From: Simplicispira suum
GTDB lineage: Bacteria > Pseudomonadota > Gammaproteobacteria > Burkholderiales > Burkholderiaceae_C
Length of the DNA: 64,000 bases
Assembly (NCBI RefSeq): GCF_003008595.1
Contig: NZ_CP027669.1
Span: 3,162,001-3,226,000 of the forward strand
Reading direction: 5' to 3'
Shown piece by piece: positions 36,263 through 47,808 of the stretch (the stretch's first letter is position 1; every line of letters begins with the position of its first letter). Under the pieces are notes generated by a model. The model worked only from the letters and a program-made list of their open reading frames with translations, did not search any database and was not told where the DNA came from. A program made the position numbers and the translations under genes.

Positions 36263-37353
36263 TGAATGTGCATGTGCTGGGGGTGGGCCAGGTTGAGCCC
36301 ACGTTTCAATCTGGGCTGCGGTTGGAGGAGATGGCCTATAGAGCTTGCTCCGCTGCGCTGAAGGATGCGTGTGTCTCACGGGGCGAACTGGACCACGTCA
36401 CCCTCGCCGCGTGCGACGAGCTGGATGGGCGGCCCATTTCGAGCATGTTGATGACGGCTCCCTCGGGCGGCTACCTCACCGACGAAATCAAGGTCACCGA
36501 CAACAGCGCGATGGGCTTGGTCCTGGGGCATGCTCGCATTGCCTCGGGCGATTTCGACATAGGCCTCGTGGTGAGTTGGTGCAAGAGTTCCAAGACGGAC
36601 ATTGATGCCGTCATGCGAATGCGTGCGGACCCGTTTTACGTGCGGCCAATGGGCATGGACGGGCGTGTCGCCGATGCGCTGTTCGCCCAGTCCGTCGCGA
36701 AGAGACATGGCATCGATGACGAAGGGCTGGCCCGCCGCGTGGGGGTGGCCTATCGACGTGCCTCTACAAATCCGCGCGGCATGCGCCATGCAGTACCGAC
36801 CGCGGCGCAGGTGACTTCTTCCGGCTTTGAAGCTACGCCCCTTCGCGGCAGTCACCTCGCCCCGGCAACCGATGGCGCCGTGGCGATGGTTCTTGCTTCG
36901 GATCGTTACCTTCGGACGCGTCCGGAGATTCGTCCGCTCTGTCGCGTAGCGGGTGTGGGTTGGAACTCCGACAGCTACCGGCTGGACAGTGAGCGACTCG
37001 GCGCTATGCGTTCCGCACGAAGGGCCTGGGACCAAGCGCTCGCCGCAGCGGGTGTTGCCTCGGCGCGAGACCTGGACCTGGTTGAACTGGACACCCCGAC
37101 CATCTTCCATGAAGTTGCCTACCAAGAAGCGCTCGGCATTGCCGATTCTCAAGTCAGTCCTTCGGGAGGGTCTTTTGCGCAGAATCCGGTTTTCTGCACC
37201 GGCATAGTCAACGCTATGGAGGCCGTCCTGCAGGTGAGCGGCAGGGCTGGGCCGAACCAGCGCGTTGGCGCACGTCGCGCGGCGGCACATGGCTGCCACG
37301 GTTATGCCCAGCAAGGGAATGTCTTTGTCGTGTTTGAGGGAGCCTCTAAGTGA
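36259..37353 (+). CDS. Thiolase-fold protein without canonical Cys/His, subunit 1
   Basis: 364 residues. The fold is that of SCP-x/lipid-transfer thiolases, but the nucleophile position reads VTDNSAMGLVLG (80-90) with no Cys. The G-H-P motif reads SPSGGSFAQNPVFCTG with no His, and the C-terminal motif reads HGCHGYAQQGN. Ordinary thiolysis therefore seems unlikely. It is coupled to a second thiolase-fold gene (GTGA overlap), and both precede a DUF35 gene, as in BbsAB and Ltp2-ChsH2 complexes. Confidence 0.78.
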   Translation: MMNVHVLGVGQVEPTFQSGLRLEEMAYRACSAALKDACVSRGELDHVTLAACDELDGRPISSMLMTAPSGGYLTDEIKVTDNSAMGLVLGHARIASGDFDIGLVVSWCKSSKTDIDAVMRMRADPFYVRPMGMDGRVADALFAQSVAKRHGIDDEGLARRVGVAYRRASTNPRGMRHAVPTAAQVTSSGFEATPLRGSHLAPATDGAVAMVLASDRYLRTRPEIRPLCRVAGVGWNSDSYRLDSERLGAMRSARRAWDQALAAAGVASARDLDLVELDTPTIFHEVAYQEALGIADSQVSPSGGSFAQNPVFCTGIVNAMEAVLQVSGRAGPNQRVGARRAAAHGCHGYAQQGNVFVVFEGASK

Positions 37354-38543
37354 GTTCATCAGTTGCAGTCCTGGGTACCTTCCAATCGCGCTTTAAGACC
37401 CAACACCCTGAGTTGACGTATGTCGAGCAGGCGCAGGAAGCCGCGGTGGGCGCCTTGCATTCCGCCGGTATGACTCCGGATGACATCGACGCCATCGTCT
37501 TCTCGCTCGCACCGACCAACTTCATGGGCGTTGCAGATGCCGACCGTTGGGCCATTGACGACATCTTCGGCGCTGGCAAGCCGATCTTCCGCGTCCATAC
37601 CGGCGGTGCGACCGGTGGATCGGCTGTCCATGCCGCGTACAACCTTGTGCGTGGGGGCATGGCGAAACGTGTGCTGATCGTTGGTGCTGAGCGAATTGCC
37701 GAAACACCTGACGCGCAAAAGGTGCTCAACCTCATCTTCGACACCTTTTACGAACGCGACCTACCGCTGTCAACGAATACCTCAGTGGCCTTACAGGCCA
37801 GCAGGTACATGAAGGATTTCAACCTTACACAGGAGGACTTGGCACGGGTTGTTGTGCGCGCGCGTGGGAACGCCATGCGAAACCCCAACGCCCACTTGCG
37901 CGGCGAGATCACCATTGACGACGTGCTGAAATCGCCCGCTATTGCCTACCCGTTGAAACTCTTTGACATCTGTCCCAGGTCATCGGGCGGGGCTGCCATG
38001 ATCGTCGGGGACCAAGCTTCTGCCGAACGCCACTGCCCGAATCCGGCCTATATCAACGGCATTTCCAGCATGACCGAAACCTATTGGCTTGGTGACCGGA
38101 TGGGGCCCACTTCGCGATACGGCTATTCCAACCTTGAGTTGATGGGCCTGATGGCGCAGAAGTGTTTCGCACAAGCAGGTATCCGGGATCCCTTGCGCCA
38201 GATCCAGGTCACCGAACTCTACGATCCGTACAGCATCATCGGCGCCATGACGCTGGAGCAGTTGGGGTTTTGCAGCCCCGGTACTGCCCTTCGCCTCGAG
38301 CGGCAAGGATTTTGGGATTGGGAAAACGGCGTGGTAGCCGTGAATCCTTCGGGCGGTACTTTGTGCACTAACCCGATCGCTGTTACCGGGCTTGTTCGCG
38401 CGATAGACGCGGCAAACCAGGTCATGGGCCGCGCGGGCCAGATGCAGCGGCCCGATGTGAAGACGGCCATCTCTACCGCCATTGGCGGTATCGCCCAGTT
38501 TTGCAATTGCACAGTATTCGGGACCGAGCCGGTCCTTCACTAA
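37350..38543 (+). CDS. Thiolase-fold protein without canonical Cys/His, subunit 2
   Basis: 397 residues from a GTG overlapping the upstream stop. The nucleophile region reads HTGGATGGSAVHAAYNLVRG (84-103), Gly in place of Cys. The C-terminal site reads NPSGGTLCTNPIAVTGL instead of G-H-P-x-G, and GGIAQFCNCTVFG closes the protein. Gene order and mutual overlap suggest a heteromer with the 36259 product. Ltp2-type members of this superfamily perform retro-aldol C-C cleavage with Tyr residues rather than Cys, a possible model. Confidence 0.8.
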   Translation: MSSSVAVLGTFQSRFKTQHPELTYVEQAQEAAVGALHSAGMTPDDIDAIVFSLAPTNFMGVADADRWAIDDIFGAGKPIFRVHTGGATGGSAVHAAYNLVRGGMAKRVLIVGAERIAETPDAQKVLNLIFDTFYERDLPLSTNTSVALQASRYMKDFNLTQEDLARVVVRARGNAMRNPNAHLRGEITIDDVLKSPAIAYPLKLFDICPRSSGGAAMIVGDQASAERHCPNPAYINGISSMTETYWLGDRMGPTSRYGYSNLELMGLMAQKCFAQAGIRDPLRQIQVTELYDPYSIIGAMTLEQLGFCSPGTALRLERQGFWDWENGVVAVNPSGGTLCTNPIAVTGLVRAIDAANQVMGRAGQMQRPDVKTAISTAIGGIAQFCNCTVFGTEPVLH

Positions 38544-38554
38544 TGGAGACTCAT

Positions 38555-39016
38555 ATGCAGCCGACAATGGAACAAGAATACATTGATGATGAGATCACCT
38601 TGCGTTACCGCTATTCCCTTGGGGAGGTGGCCGGGAAGTTCATGAACGGCCTACGCGAAGGCGAAATCCTGGCCACCCGCTGCTCAAAGTCTGGGTTGAC
38701 CTATCTGCCGCCTCGCAGCTATTGCGAACGCAGCTTTGAACGCTGCGATGAATGGGTACGGGCTGGGCTGGAAGGTGTAATTGAAGCCTCGACCATCGTG
38801 GTCCGTGGATTCGAAGGTAAACGCCCTGCGCCAGTAGCCATCGCATATGTGCGGCTAGATGGTGTGGACTCTGCCATTGCGAACTACATCGACGGCGTTG
38901 AACTTTCTGATTTGGACATTGCGATGAAGACCATCGAGCCGGGCACACGGGTCAGGGTGGTGTTTGCAGCGAAGCGCGAAGGCCGCATGACGGATTTTTC
39001 CTTTCTCCTTGTTTGA
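38555..39016 (+). CDS. DUF35 OB-fold protein, thiolase partner
   Basis: 153 residues from the ATG preceded by TGGAGA; an ATG at 38543 in frame is the alternative. The N-terminal part has a degenerate zinc ribbon (ATRCSKSGLTYLPPRSYC then ERC) in which one of the four Cys is Ser. The C-terminal OB fold (EASTIVVRGFEGKRPAPVAI onward) is standard. DUF35 proteins bind CoA and complex with thiolase-fold enzymes (BbsA, ChsH2, archaeal HMG-CoA pathway), so it should be the third subunit with the two upstream proteins. Confidence 0.82.
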   Translation: MQPTMEQEYIDDEITLRYRYSLGEVAGKFMNGLREGEILATRCSKSGLTYLPPRSYCERSFERCDEWVRAGLEGVIEASTIVVRGFEGKRPAPVAIAYVRLDGVDSAIANYIDGVELSDLDIAMKTIEPGTRVRVVFAAKREGRMTDFSFLLV

Positions 39017-39080
39017 CCTGTTGCCCCGTCAGGACAGGCTCTTTGGGACTGTTACTTCTCCAGGGTGGATTCCGAAAGCC

Positions 39081-39107
39081 GCCGCACGGTTGCAACTGCT
39101 GTGCGGC
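39081..39107. terminator. Candidate terminator hairpin after the catabolic operon
   Basis: GCCGCAC (39081-39087) pairs with GTGCGGC (39101-39107) around a 13-nt loop, about 65 nt after the last stop. There is only a weak T-rich tail, so it is not a textbook Rho-independent terminator. The rest of 39017-39361 holds no convincing gene. Confidence 0.45.
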
Positions 39108-39361
39108 CTTACCTCGTTGTAGTCCTGCCGTCAGGCGGTGACGGCCGACCTGGCCTGCATTAATCCCAATAAGTGTGCTGTGCCGACGCGGTTGGACGCG
39201 GGTCTGCGAATGGGCGCGGCCGATGGGCTTGCGTCGATTGCCAAGGTCCTGGGCCCCGAGTGGGGCTCACCTGGGTTCGCGCGGGGCGATGGCGGGCGTT
39301 AACTAGAGGCACCATCGAGCAACCGACGCGTCTTATGGGCACGGAAATTCTTGGAGTCTCA

Positions 39362-42508
<3,147 letters not shown>

Positions 42509-42525
42509 GGGAGCCACCACGCCGC

Positions 42526-43872
42526 TTATCCAAAGTGCCCGTGCAGAAACCAGGCCGTCTGCTCTCCCGCCAGCCGCTCCTGGTAAATCCACAGCACCCC
42601 CGCGTGGGGGCTCAAGGCCAGCCAGTAGTCGCGCTGGACGTTGAGCGGCTGGGCACCAGCCTCCTCGCTGCTTCTGTGCCACCAGCCCCCCTCTACGCGA
42701 TCAGGACCGAGCAGCATTTGCAGGCGGCCCTGGTAGATCGGAACATGCTCACGTTCGGGCAGGCGCAAGGGTTCCCTGAGCAACCAAGTGGGCAGAGGCA
42801 GCGCATGCGCTTTGCTGCCGCATGCAGGCGCGGGCGCACCCTGGGTGCTCGGTGAAGAGAAAGGCAGCGCGCTCTCCCAGCACTGCATCCATTCAAGGCG
42901 GTGGTCCTGGCGGAGTACCGGGCGGCGCACGGAGTCTGCACCCAGGCGCGCCTGGATGCGCTCGAGGGCCAACTCGATGCCCGCGCCCTTGGAGGTGGTC
43001 TCTGGAAGAAATGAACGGCTGCTCTCGACCACCGACGCTACTTCGGTCGCGACGAGTTCGATGTTGCCGACGGGCGCCAGCAGCCTGGTCCTTTCCAGAT
43101 GCTCCGAGAGGAGCCGGGCAAAGTGCGCCACACTTTGCATGGGCTGCGCGGTGCGGATGGTGATCTCGCCGCTGGTGCCCGCGTCCTTGGGGCGCATCAC
43201 ATCGTGAAACCAGCGCAGCGTGAACGCGGTGGCCCCCAAGCGGCGCGCGCACAGCCATGCAGCCATCTGCACCAACAGGCGGTGCGCGCCAAACAGCAGT
43301 CCGGGAGCGGTCTCGACCCGGGACATGAACTCCAGCTTTGCAGAAAAACACTCGGGCAGCGTGAGCCAGTCGTAGGCTTCGGGGCGCAGGCCATAGGCCT
43401 GGTCAAGCGCGCTCAGCAACTGCTTGTCAAAACGCCGCCCGAGTCCCCCGCGCGGCAGTGCCCGCACATCGCCCAGGGTGCGGCAGCCGACGCGCGCCAG
43501 GGTGGCTTCGTGGCGCGCCACCTGGGTGAGCGAGGTGAGGGGCAGGGCGTCGAGCAGCCTGGGCAAAGGATGCATGAAGCCGTCGCCTCGGCCGGCGCGG
43601 GCCAAGGCCAGGGCAGCGAGCCCCGTCGGTGCCCAGGTGATCTGCGCCCCCAGCTCCGCGGCGCCGTCCTCCATCGCCTGGCGCAGAGCCTCCAGGCCGC
43701 CAAACAGCCGCGCGCTCGCTTGCACCTCGGCCAGCACGGCCTCTTCGAGCAAGGTCACCCTCGGTGTGAACTGGAGCGCCCAGACGCCGAGGGCGGCTGC
43801 ATCAATGGGCGAGTGGGCGGGCGACGAGGTGGGCGACGGGACGGGGAGCAACGCGGCCCAATGCCCGAGCAT
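42526..43872 (-). CDS. imuB: Mutasome protein ImuB (Y-family polymerase-like)
   Basis: 448 residues. ALQFTPRVTLLEEAVLAEVQ and ASARLFGG match the palm region of ImuB, a catalytically dead Y-family homologue that bridges the beta clamp, ImuA and DnaE2. The thumb/finger region (VGCRTLGDVRALPRGGLGRR) and little-finger domain are present. The start overlaps imuA by about 70 nt; MLGHWAALLP aligns with the usual ImuB N-terminus, so this start is preferred. It is slightly short for the family. Confidence 0.85.
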   Translation of the reverse strand: MLGHWAALLPVPSPTSSPAHSPIDAAALGVWALQFTPRVTLLEEAVLAEVQASARLFGGLEALRQAMEDGAAELGAQITWAPTGLAALALARAGRGDGFMHPLPRLLDALPLTSLTQVARHEATLARVGCRTLGDVRALPRGGLGRRFDKQLLSALDQAYGLRPEAYDWLTLPECFSAKLEFMSRVETAPGLLFGAHRLLVQMAAWLCARRLGATAFTLRWFHDVMRPKDAGTSGEITIRTAQPMQSVAHFARLLSEHLERTRLLAPVGNIELVATEVASVVESSRSFLPETTSKGAGIELALERIQARLGADSVRRPVLRQDHRLEWMQCWESALPFSSPSTQGAPAPACGSKAHALPLPTWLLREPLRLPEREHVPIYQGRLQMLLGPDRVEGGWWHRSSEEAGAQPLNVQRDYWLALSPHAGVLWIYQERLAGEQTAWFLHGHFG

Positions 43873-44617
43873 CGGCAGCCTCCAGTTGGGAAGATGGGGT
43901 GGCAGCGGTAGCGGCAGCGGCGGCAGCGACCGGCGCGGGGAGCCGGATCAACCGGGGCGGCAGCACGCGTGCCAATTGGCCTGGCAGGGCGTGCAGGTGC
44001 AGGGCCTCGTCCATCGAGGCGCCGCGGCGCTTTGCGATCCGCACCTCCAGTTGCCAGCCCGCGCCCAGGGCTATAGAGAGGCGCAGCGGCGCCGATGACG
44101 CATCGCGCAGCGCCGTCACCGGTCGCAGCAGAAACACCGGTGCCTCGCAGCCATGGGCTTGCACCTGGAGCCTTCGAATCTGCTCCGGCCTCGCCTGGGG
44201 CAGCCAGGAGACGATGGCGCCTGCCGGATCGGCCTTGATCAGCTGCTCGGTTGCCCAGAGGCGCTCTGCAGGGGTAGCGGCCTCTATCCAGACCACCTGG
44301 TCGACCGAGAGGCCCAGCTGGCACAGCCCGCCCACATGCGGCTCCTTGGGAGGCGCCACCAGGTACAGGCGACCGCGCTCCCGCGTGAAAGCAGGGAGGG
44401 CAGGGCCGAGCAGGCGCCATTCGCAGACCGCTGCCTGCGCCGTCAGGAGCTCGGTCAGGCTGCGCCTGGGCCAGCCTCCACCGGGCAACTGGGCATCGAG
44501 CGCAGCAAAGCCCGTGGGGACCGTGGCCGCAGCCTGCCCTCCGATCTCGGTGCCGCGCCAAAGGGCCTCTGCCACATGCGCTGGCAAGGGCCTGGGCTCT
44601 GGTGCACACGGGCGCAT
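43802..44617 (-). CDS. imuA: Mutasome protein ImuA (SulA/RecA-like)
   Basis: 271 residues from the ATG at 44617. The RecA-like region includes VPTGFAALDAQLPGGGWPRR followed by SLTELL, then LYLVAPPKEPHV, a typical ImuA layout without an intact Walker A. It ends in an Ala-rich tail (PAPVAAAAAATAATPSSQ) overlapping imuB. The open frame continues to 44992, but those residues lie upstream of the SOS box and are not conserved ImuA sequence. Role: SOS-induced partner of ImuB and DnaE2. Confidence 0.82.
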   Translation of the reverse strand: MRPCAPEPRPLPAHVAEALWRGTEIGGQAAATVPTGFAALDAQLPGGGWPRRSLTELLTAQAAVCEWRLLGPALPAFTRERGRLYLVAPPKEPHVGGLCQLGLSVDQVVWIEAATPAERLWATEQLIKADPAGAIVSWLPQARPEQIRRLQVQAHGCEAPVFLLRPVTALRDASSAPLRLSIALGAGWQLEVRIAKRRGASMDEALHLHALPGQLARVLPPRLIRLPAPVAAAAAATAATPSSQLEAADARALGRVAPRPVAHLVARPLAH

Positions 44618-44698
44618 GCCGACTGCTGGGTGCAGGTCGGGCGCGTCGTCCGGGCAGAAAGGAAGGGGGAGGGCGGGGGGCAAGGTGCTGGCCGATAA

Positions 44699-44714
44699 CT
44701 GTACAAAAACACAG
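44699..44714 (-). promoter_or_regulatory. LexA (SOS) box upstream of imuA
   Basis: CTGTACAAAAACACAG fits the CTGT-N8-ACAG consensus, and on the minus strand reads TACTGTGTTTTTGTACAG. It is about 80 nt before the imuA ATG, fitting LexA repression of imuA-imuB-dnaE2. Confidence 0.8.
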
Positions 44715-45039
44715 TATATGACCGCGTCGCAAGGGCATGTCAGGAGATTTTTGCTTCGGCCAGGGCGCTGCACTTGCCATCTTGAGATTGATAGCAGGCG
44801 ATGTTGGCGCGGTGCGCCTTGCCTCTGAGTGGCGAGGCGCGCTCTCGGAGATAACCCCGTGCCCTGCTCGGACATGCAGTGATAAAGCTTTTCCGAGATG
44901 CGGAGAGCTTCTTGTCCGTCTATTCCAATCAGGATGCCTGGGCGCCAAGCGCTTTTGGAAGCGGCAAGCCTCGCGGCCTCAACAATGACCAAAAATTTAG
45001 GGGGTCATAGTTGGCAGTAGTATCAACAGACTACCCGCA
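44715..45039. other. Region upstream of imuA with no assigned gene
   Basis: A minus-strand open segment (from 44992) begins MVIVEAARLAASKSAW and runs through the SOS box into imuA, so it is probably not translated as such. Its first 45 codons look protein-like and may be a relic of another gene. No domain recognised. Confidence 0.3.
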
Positions 45040-45339
45040 ATGAGAACGCAACTCGCCAAGGCGCGATTATTAATCTTGGACGACTGGGGCGTTGCCCCAA
45101 TGACCGAGCGCGGTAGGCAGGACCTGCTGGAGGTCATTGATGATCGAGTGCCTGGAGGGTCAGTGCTCATCACCTCACAGCTTCCCTGTGAGGCTTGGCA
45201 TGACTATCTTGGCGAGCCTACGATCGCAGATGCAATCTTGGACAGGCTCCTCCACAACAAGCACTCTATTGAACTGAAGGGTGATTCAATGCGCCGTAAA
45301 GCCAAATTTGGAGTTTCAGCTTCTAAGGCTCATACGTAG
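45040..45339 (+). pseudogene. 5'-truncated IS21-family istB remnant
   Basis: 99 codons matching the C-terminal half of IstB: Walker B LLILDDWGVAP, then SVLITSQLPCEAWHDYL and AILDRLLHNKHSIELKG. The N-terminal domain and Walker A are absent and no istA is nearby. The sequence is distinct from the istB at 2149, so it is the trace of a different element. Confidence 0.8.
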
Positions 45340-45767
45340 TCTCGCGGAGGCTTCAGCCATTTACTCGCTGTTGGCGTGTGATTAACTGATATCGATTCTC
45401 CTGACACCACGGGCCCGGCCAGCGTCTGGATGCCGCCCAGCAGCACCGTGACCAGGCCGTCCACAATGACAGCCACAGGAGGATCTCATTAGGTGGATCA
45501 CACACGGGAAGTTGCGAGCCATGTTGCAGTGCTCGTTATGTCACGCGGCTGACGTGTGGTAGATGGCCTGGAGGTGAAAACTGAAGAGCGCGGCAGCGGC
45601 GCTGAAGGTACTTGATCAGTCGCGCAGATGGGCGACAGTGACGGTCTGCGCACCCCTATCTTGGAGCGGGATGTAAGCGCCCCCCCGGCCATAGAGCGAA
45701 TCGTCGTGCCCGCTTTTGTGCAAGTGCCGCGACTCTCTATGATGTGAGCATAGAGAGGCCGCCACAG
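45340..45767. other. Gene-free stretch before the NYN gene
   Basis: No confident gene. On the minus strand a frame ending at 45616 gives a protein-like C-terminus (SLYGRGGAYIPLQDRG), possibly debris of a lost gene. The NYN Shine-Dalgarno (AGAGAGG) lies at its right edge. Confidence 0.3.
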
Positions 45768-46499
45768 ATGGCAAACAATCACCACATTGCAGAAAATGAG
45801 TCCAGGGTTGCCGTATTGGTGGACTGCGACAATACCACTCCTGAAATCCTCGAATATGCGCTGCGCGTAGTTGCCCAGTTTGGTCGGGTAGTGCTGCGGC
45901 GTGGCTACGGAAACCACAGCACGCTTGCAAACAAATGGCAGGAAGCGCTGGTTCGCCTGGCCTTCACGCCGTGCTTGCAATACCAGTACGCTGCCGGTAA
46001 AAATACTTCTGACATCGCGCTGGCGCTGGATGCCATAGAAGCCCTCTTCGATCAGAGGGCTGACACCTTTTGCCTGGTCACCAGCGATTCTGACTTCGCG
46101 TACCTCTGCCGTAAGCTGCGCGAACGTGGGGCCACTGTGCACATTGTTGGCGAAGAGAAAAGCCCGCCTGCATTGCGAAATGCTAGTGACCAGTTCTTTG
46201 AGTGGGTGAAGCCTGAACCGCCTCCACCGGAGCCACCCAAAGCAGCTGCGAAATCAGAGGTAGCAAAGCCTGACCCAAACAAGCCTGCTCCTAAACTTCG
46301 CCCCAAGTACATCGTGGAAGCCGTCACACTCCTCGCTGCCGATACCCCAGAAGGCAAAGTCAGCGTTGGAGGTTTGGGTTCCTATCTGAAGCGCGCCGAC
46401 CCATCGTTCTCCCCCAAGAACTACGGCCATTCAGGCTTGCTCGACATGCTCAAGACCTACGACCTCCTCAAGGTGCATGAATCGACCCGGCTTCAGTAG
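45768..46499 (+). CDS. NYN-domain (LabA/PIN-like) protein with LOTUS domain, 3' end replaced by IS3
   Basis: 243 residues. The NYN ribonuclease-like domain has conserved acidic residues in VAVLVDCDNTT, NTSDIALALDAIEAL and LVTSDSDFAYLCRKL. A Pro/Lys-rich linker (PPPPEPPKAAAKSEVAKPDP) leads to an OST-HTH/LOTUS domain (KYIVEAVTLL to LLDMLKTYDLLKV). The IS3 copy at 46478 cuts the last part and adds HESTRLQ. Removing the IS and one GCA restores a frame ending QQENGGHWTVRLAAAVA at 47764. The ATG at 45768 follows AGAGAGG; a GTG at 45744 is weaker. Such proteins are thought to act on RNA. Confidence 0.82.
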   Translation: MANNHHIAENESRVAVLVDCDNTTPEILEYALRVVAQFGRVVLRRGYGNHSTLANKWQEALVRLAFTPCLQYQYAAGKNTSDIALALDAIEALFDQRADTFCLVTSDSDFAYLCRKLRERGATVHIVGEEKSPPALRNASDQFFEWVKPEPPPPEPPKAAAKSEVAKPDPNKPAPKLRPKYIVEAVTLLAADTPEGKVSVGGLGSYLKRADPSFSPKNYGHSGLLDMLKTYDLLKVHESTRLQ

Positions 46500-46540
46500 A
46501 CACCTTCGAGCCTCAAACCTGAGGCCCAATAGGAGGTGCC

Positions 46541-46819
46541 ATGACAAGCAAACAACCTTACCCTGAAGAATTCAAGATCGAAGCGGTCAAGCAGATCACG
46601 GAGCGAGGCCATCGGGTGGCCGATGTATCCGCGCGGATCGGCGTGAGCCAGCACAGCCTGTACAAGTGGATCAAGTCGTATGCGCTGCCGGCTGCTGAGC
46701 GGCAGGCGCAGGCGTCGCAGACGGAGGAACTGCGCCGCCTGAAGGCCGAGCTGCGGCGCGTGACAGAGGAGCGCGACATCCTAAAAAAGGCAGCGTACTT
46801 TGCCAAGCAGTCCGGGTGA
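46541..46819 (+). CDS. IS3-family transposase OrfA
   Basis: 92 residues: HTH_Tnp_1 domain (GHRVADVSARIGVSQHSLYK) followed by a leucine-zipper-like heptad region (TEELRRLKAELRRVTEERDI). Near the end, CTAAAAAAGG is a slippery run for -1 frameshifting into OrfB to make the OrfAB transposase. Confidence 0.93.
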   Translation: MTSKQPYPEEFKIEAVKQITERGHRVADVSARIGVSQHSLYKWIKSYALPAAERQAQASQTEELRRLKAELRRVTEERDILKKAAYFAKQSG

Positions 46820-47691
46820 GGTACGCGTTCATGAAGGCGCACGAGGCACAGTACAGCGTTCGGCGGATGTGTCGGGTCATGCAGGTGCATCCCAGCGGCT
46901 ATTACGCATGGAAAGTCGAGCCAACCAGTGCAAGCGCACAGGACGATCAACGGCTGACTGGCCTGCTCAAGCAAGCCTGGCTGGAGAGCGGCGGCGTGTA
47001 TGGCTATCGCAAGCTGACGCTGGACATGCGCGACCTGGGCGAGCGTTGCGGCAAGCACCGCGTCGCTCGGTTGCTCAAGCTCGAAGGGCTGCGCTCGCAG
47101 ACAGGTTACCGCCGCCGCCCTGGCGGGCGTGCAGGAGCGCCTGCCGTGGTCGCGCCCAATCATCTGCAGCGCGAGTTTCTGGTGACCCAGCCCAATCGAT
47201 CCTGGGTGACCGATATCACCTACATCCGCACACACGAAGGCTGGCTGTATCTGGCGGTCGTGATCGACCTGTTCTCGCGCCAAGTGGTGGGCTGGTCCAT
47301 GGGCAGCCGTATCGACACCAGCTTGGTCCTGGACGCGCTTGTGATGGCGTTATGGCGCCGTCGGCCTCAAGAGGCTGTCACGGTGCACTCGGATCAGGGC
47401 TGTCAATTCACAGGCCATGACTGGCAGACGTTCGTGCGGGAACACAATTTGGTCAGCAGCACGAGCCGGCGCGGAAACTGCCACGACAACGCCGTCGCCG
47501 AAAGCTTCTTTCAGTTGCTCAAGCGTGAGCGGGTGCGCCGCCAGATCTATGCCACGCGCCACGACGCACGCGTCGATATCTTCAACTACATCGAGATGTT
47601 CTATAACCCCAAGCGGCGACACGGAACGGCCGGCGATACTTCGCCGGTCGAGTTCGAACGACGCCATTCCCAACGGTTCGCAGGTGTCTAG
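46816..47691 (+). CDS. IS3-family transposase OrfB (copy 2)
   Basis: 291-residue integrase catalytic subunit in the -1 frame relative to orfA. DDE residues lie in SWVTDITYI, TVHSDQGCQF and NAVAESFFQLL. The overlap with orfA and an undamaged slip site make this copy potentially active. Confidence 0.93.
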   Translation: MRYAFMKAHEAQYSVRRMCRVMQVHPSGYYAWKVEPTSASAQDDQRLTGLLKQAWLESGGVYGYRKLTLDMRDLGERCGKHRVARLLKLEGLRSQTGYRRRPGGRAGAPAVVAPNHLQREFLVTQPNRSWVTDITYIRTHEGWLYLAVVIDLFSRQVVGWSMGSRIDTSLVLDALVMALWRRRPQEAVTVHSDQGCQFTGHDWQTFVREHNLVSSTSRRGNCHDNAVAESFFQLLKRERVRRQIYATRHDARVDIFNYIEMFYNPKRRHGTAGDTSPVEFERRHSQRFAGV

Positions 47692-47808
47692 AAAACCCGG
47701 GTCGATTCAGCAGCAGGAGAATGGAGGGCATTGGACGGTTCGCTTGGCTGCTGCGGTGGCTTAAAAAAGAGAACGTTGCTTGCGAGCACTAATGGATCTA
47801 GCTATCAA

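Larger units (their letters stand above)
46478..47709 (+). mobile_element. IS3-family insertion sequence, copy 2, intact
   Basis: 1232 bp with ends beginning TGAATCGACCCGG read inward and a GCA duplication on both sides (46475-46477, 47710-47712). It contains overlapping orfA and orfB with the A6 slip site (46783-46788). It is nearly identical to copy 1 in the opposite orientation. Confidence 0.93.

Noticed and set aside
44715..44992. N-terminal extension of ImuA to 44992
   Set aside because: It would place the LexA box inside the coding region and the residues are not ImuA-like; the ATG at 44617 gives normal length.
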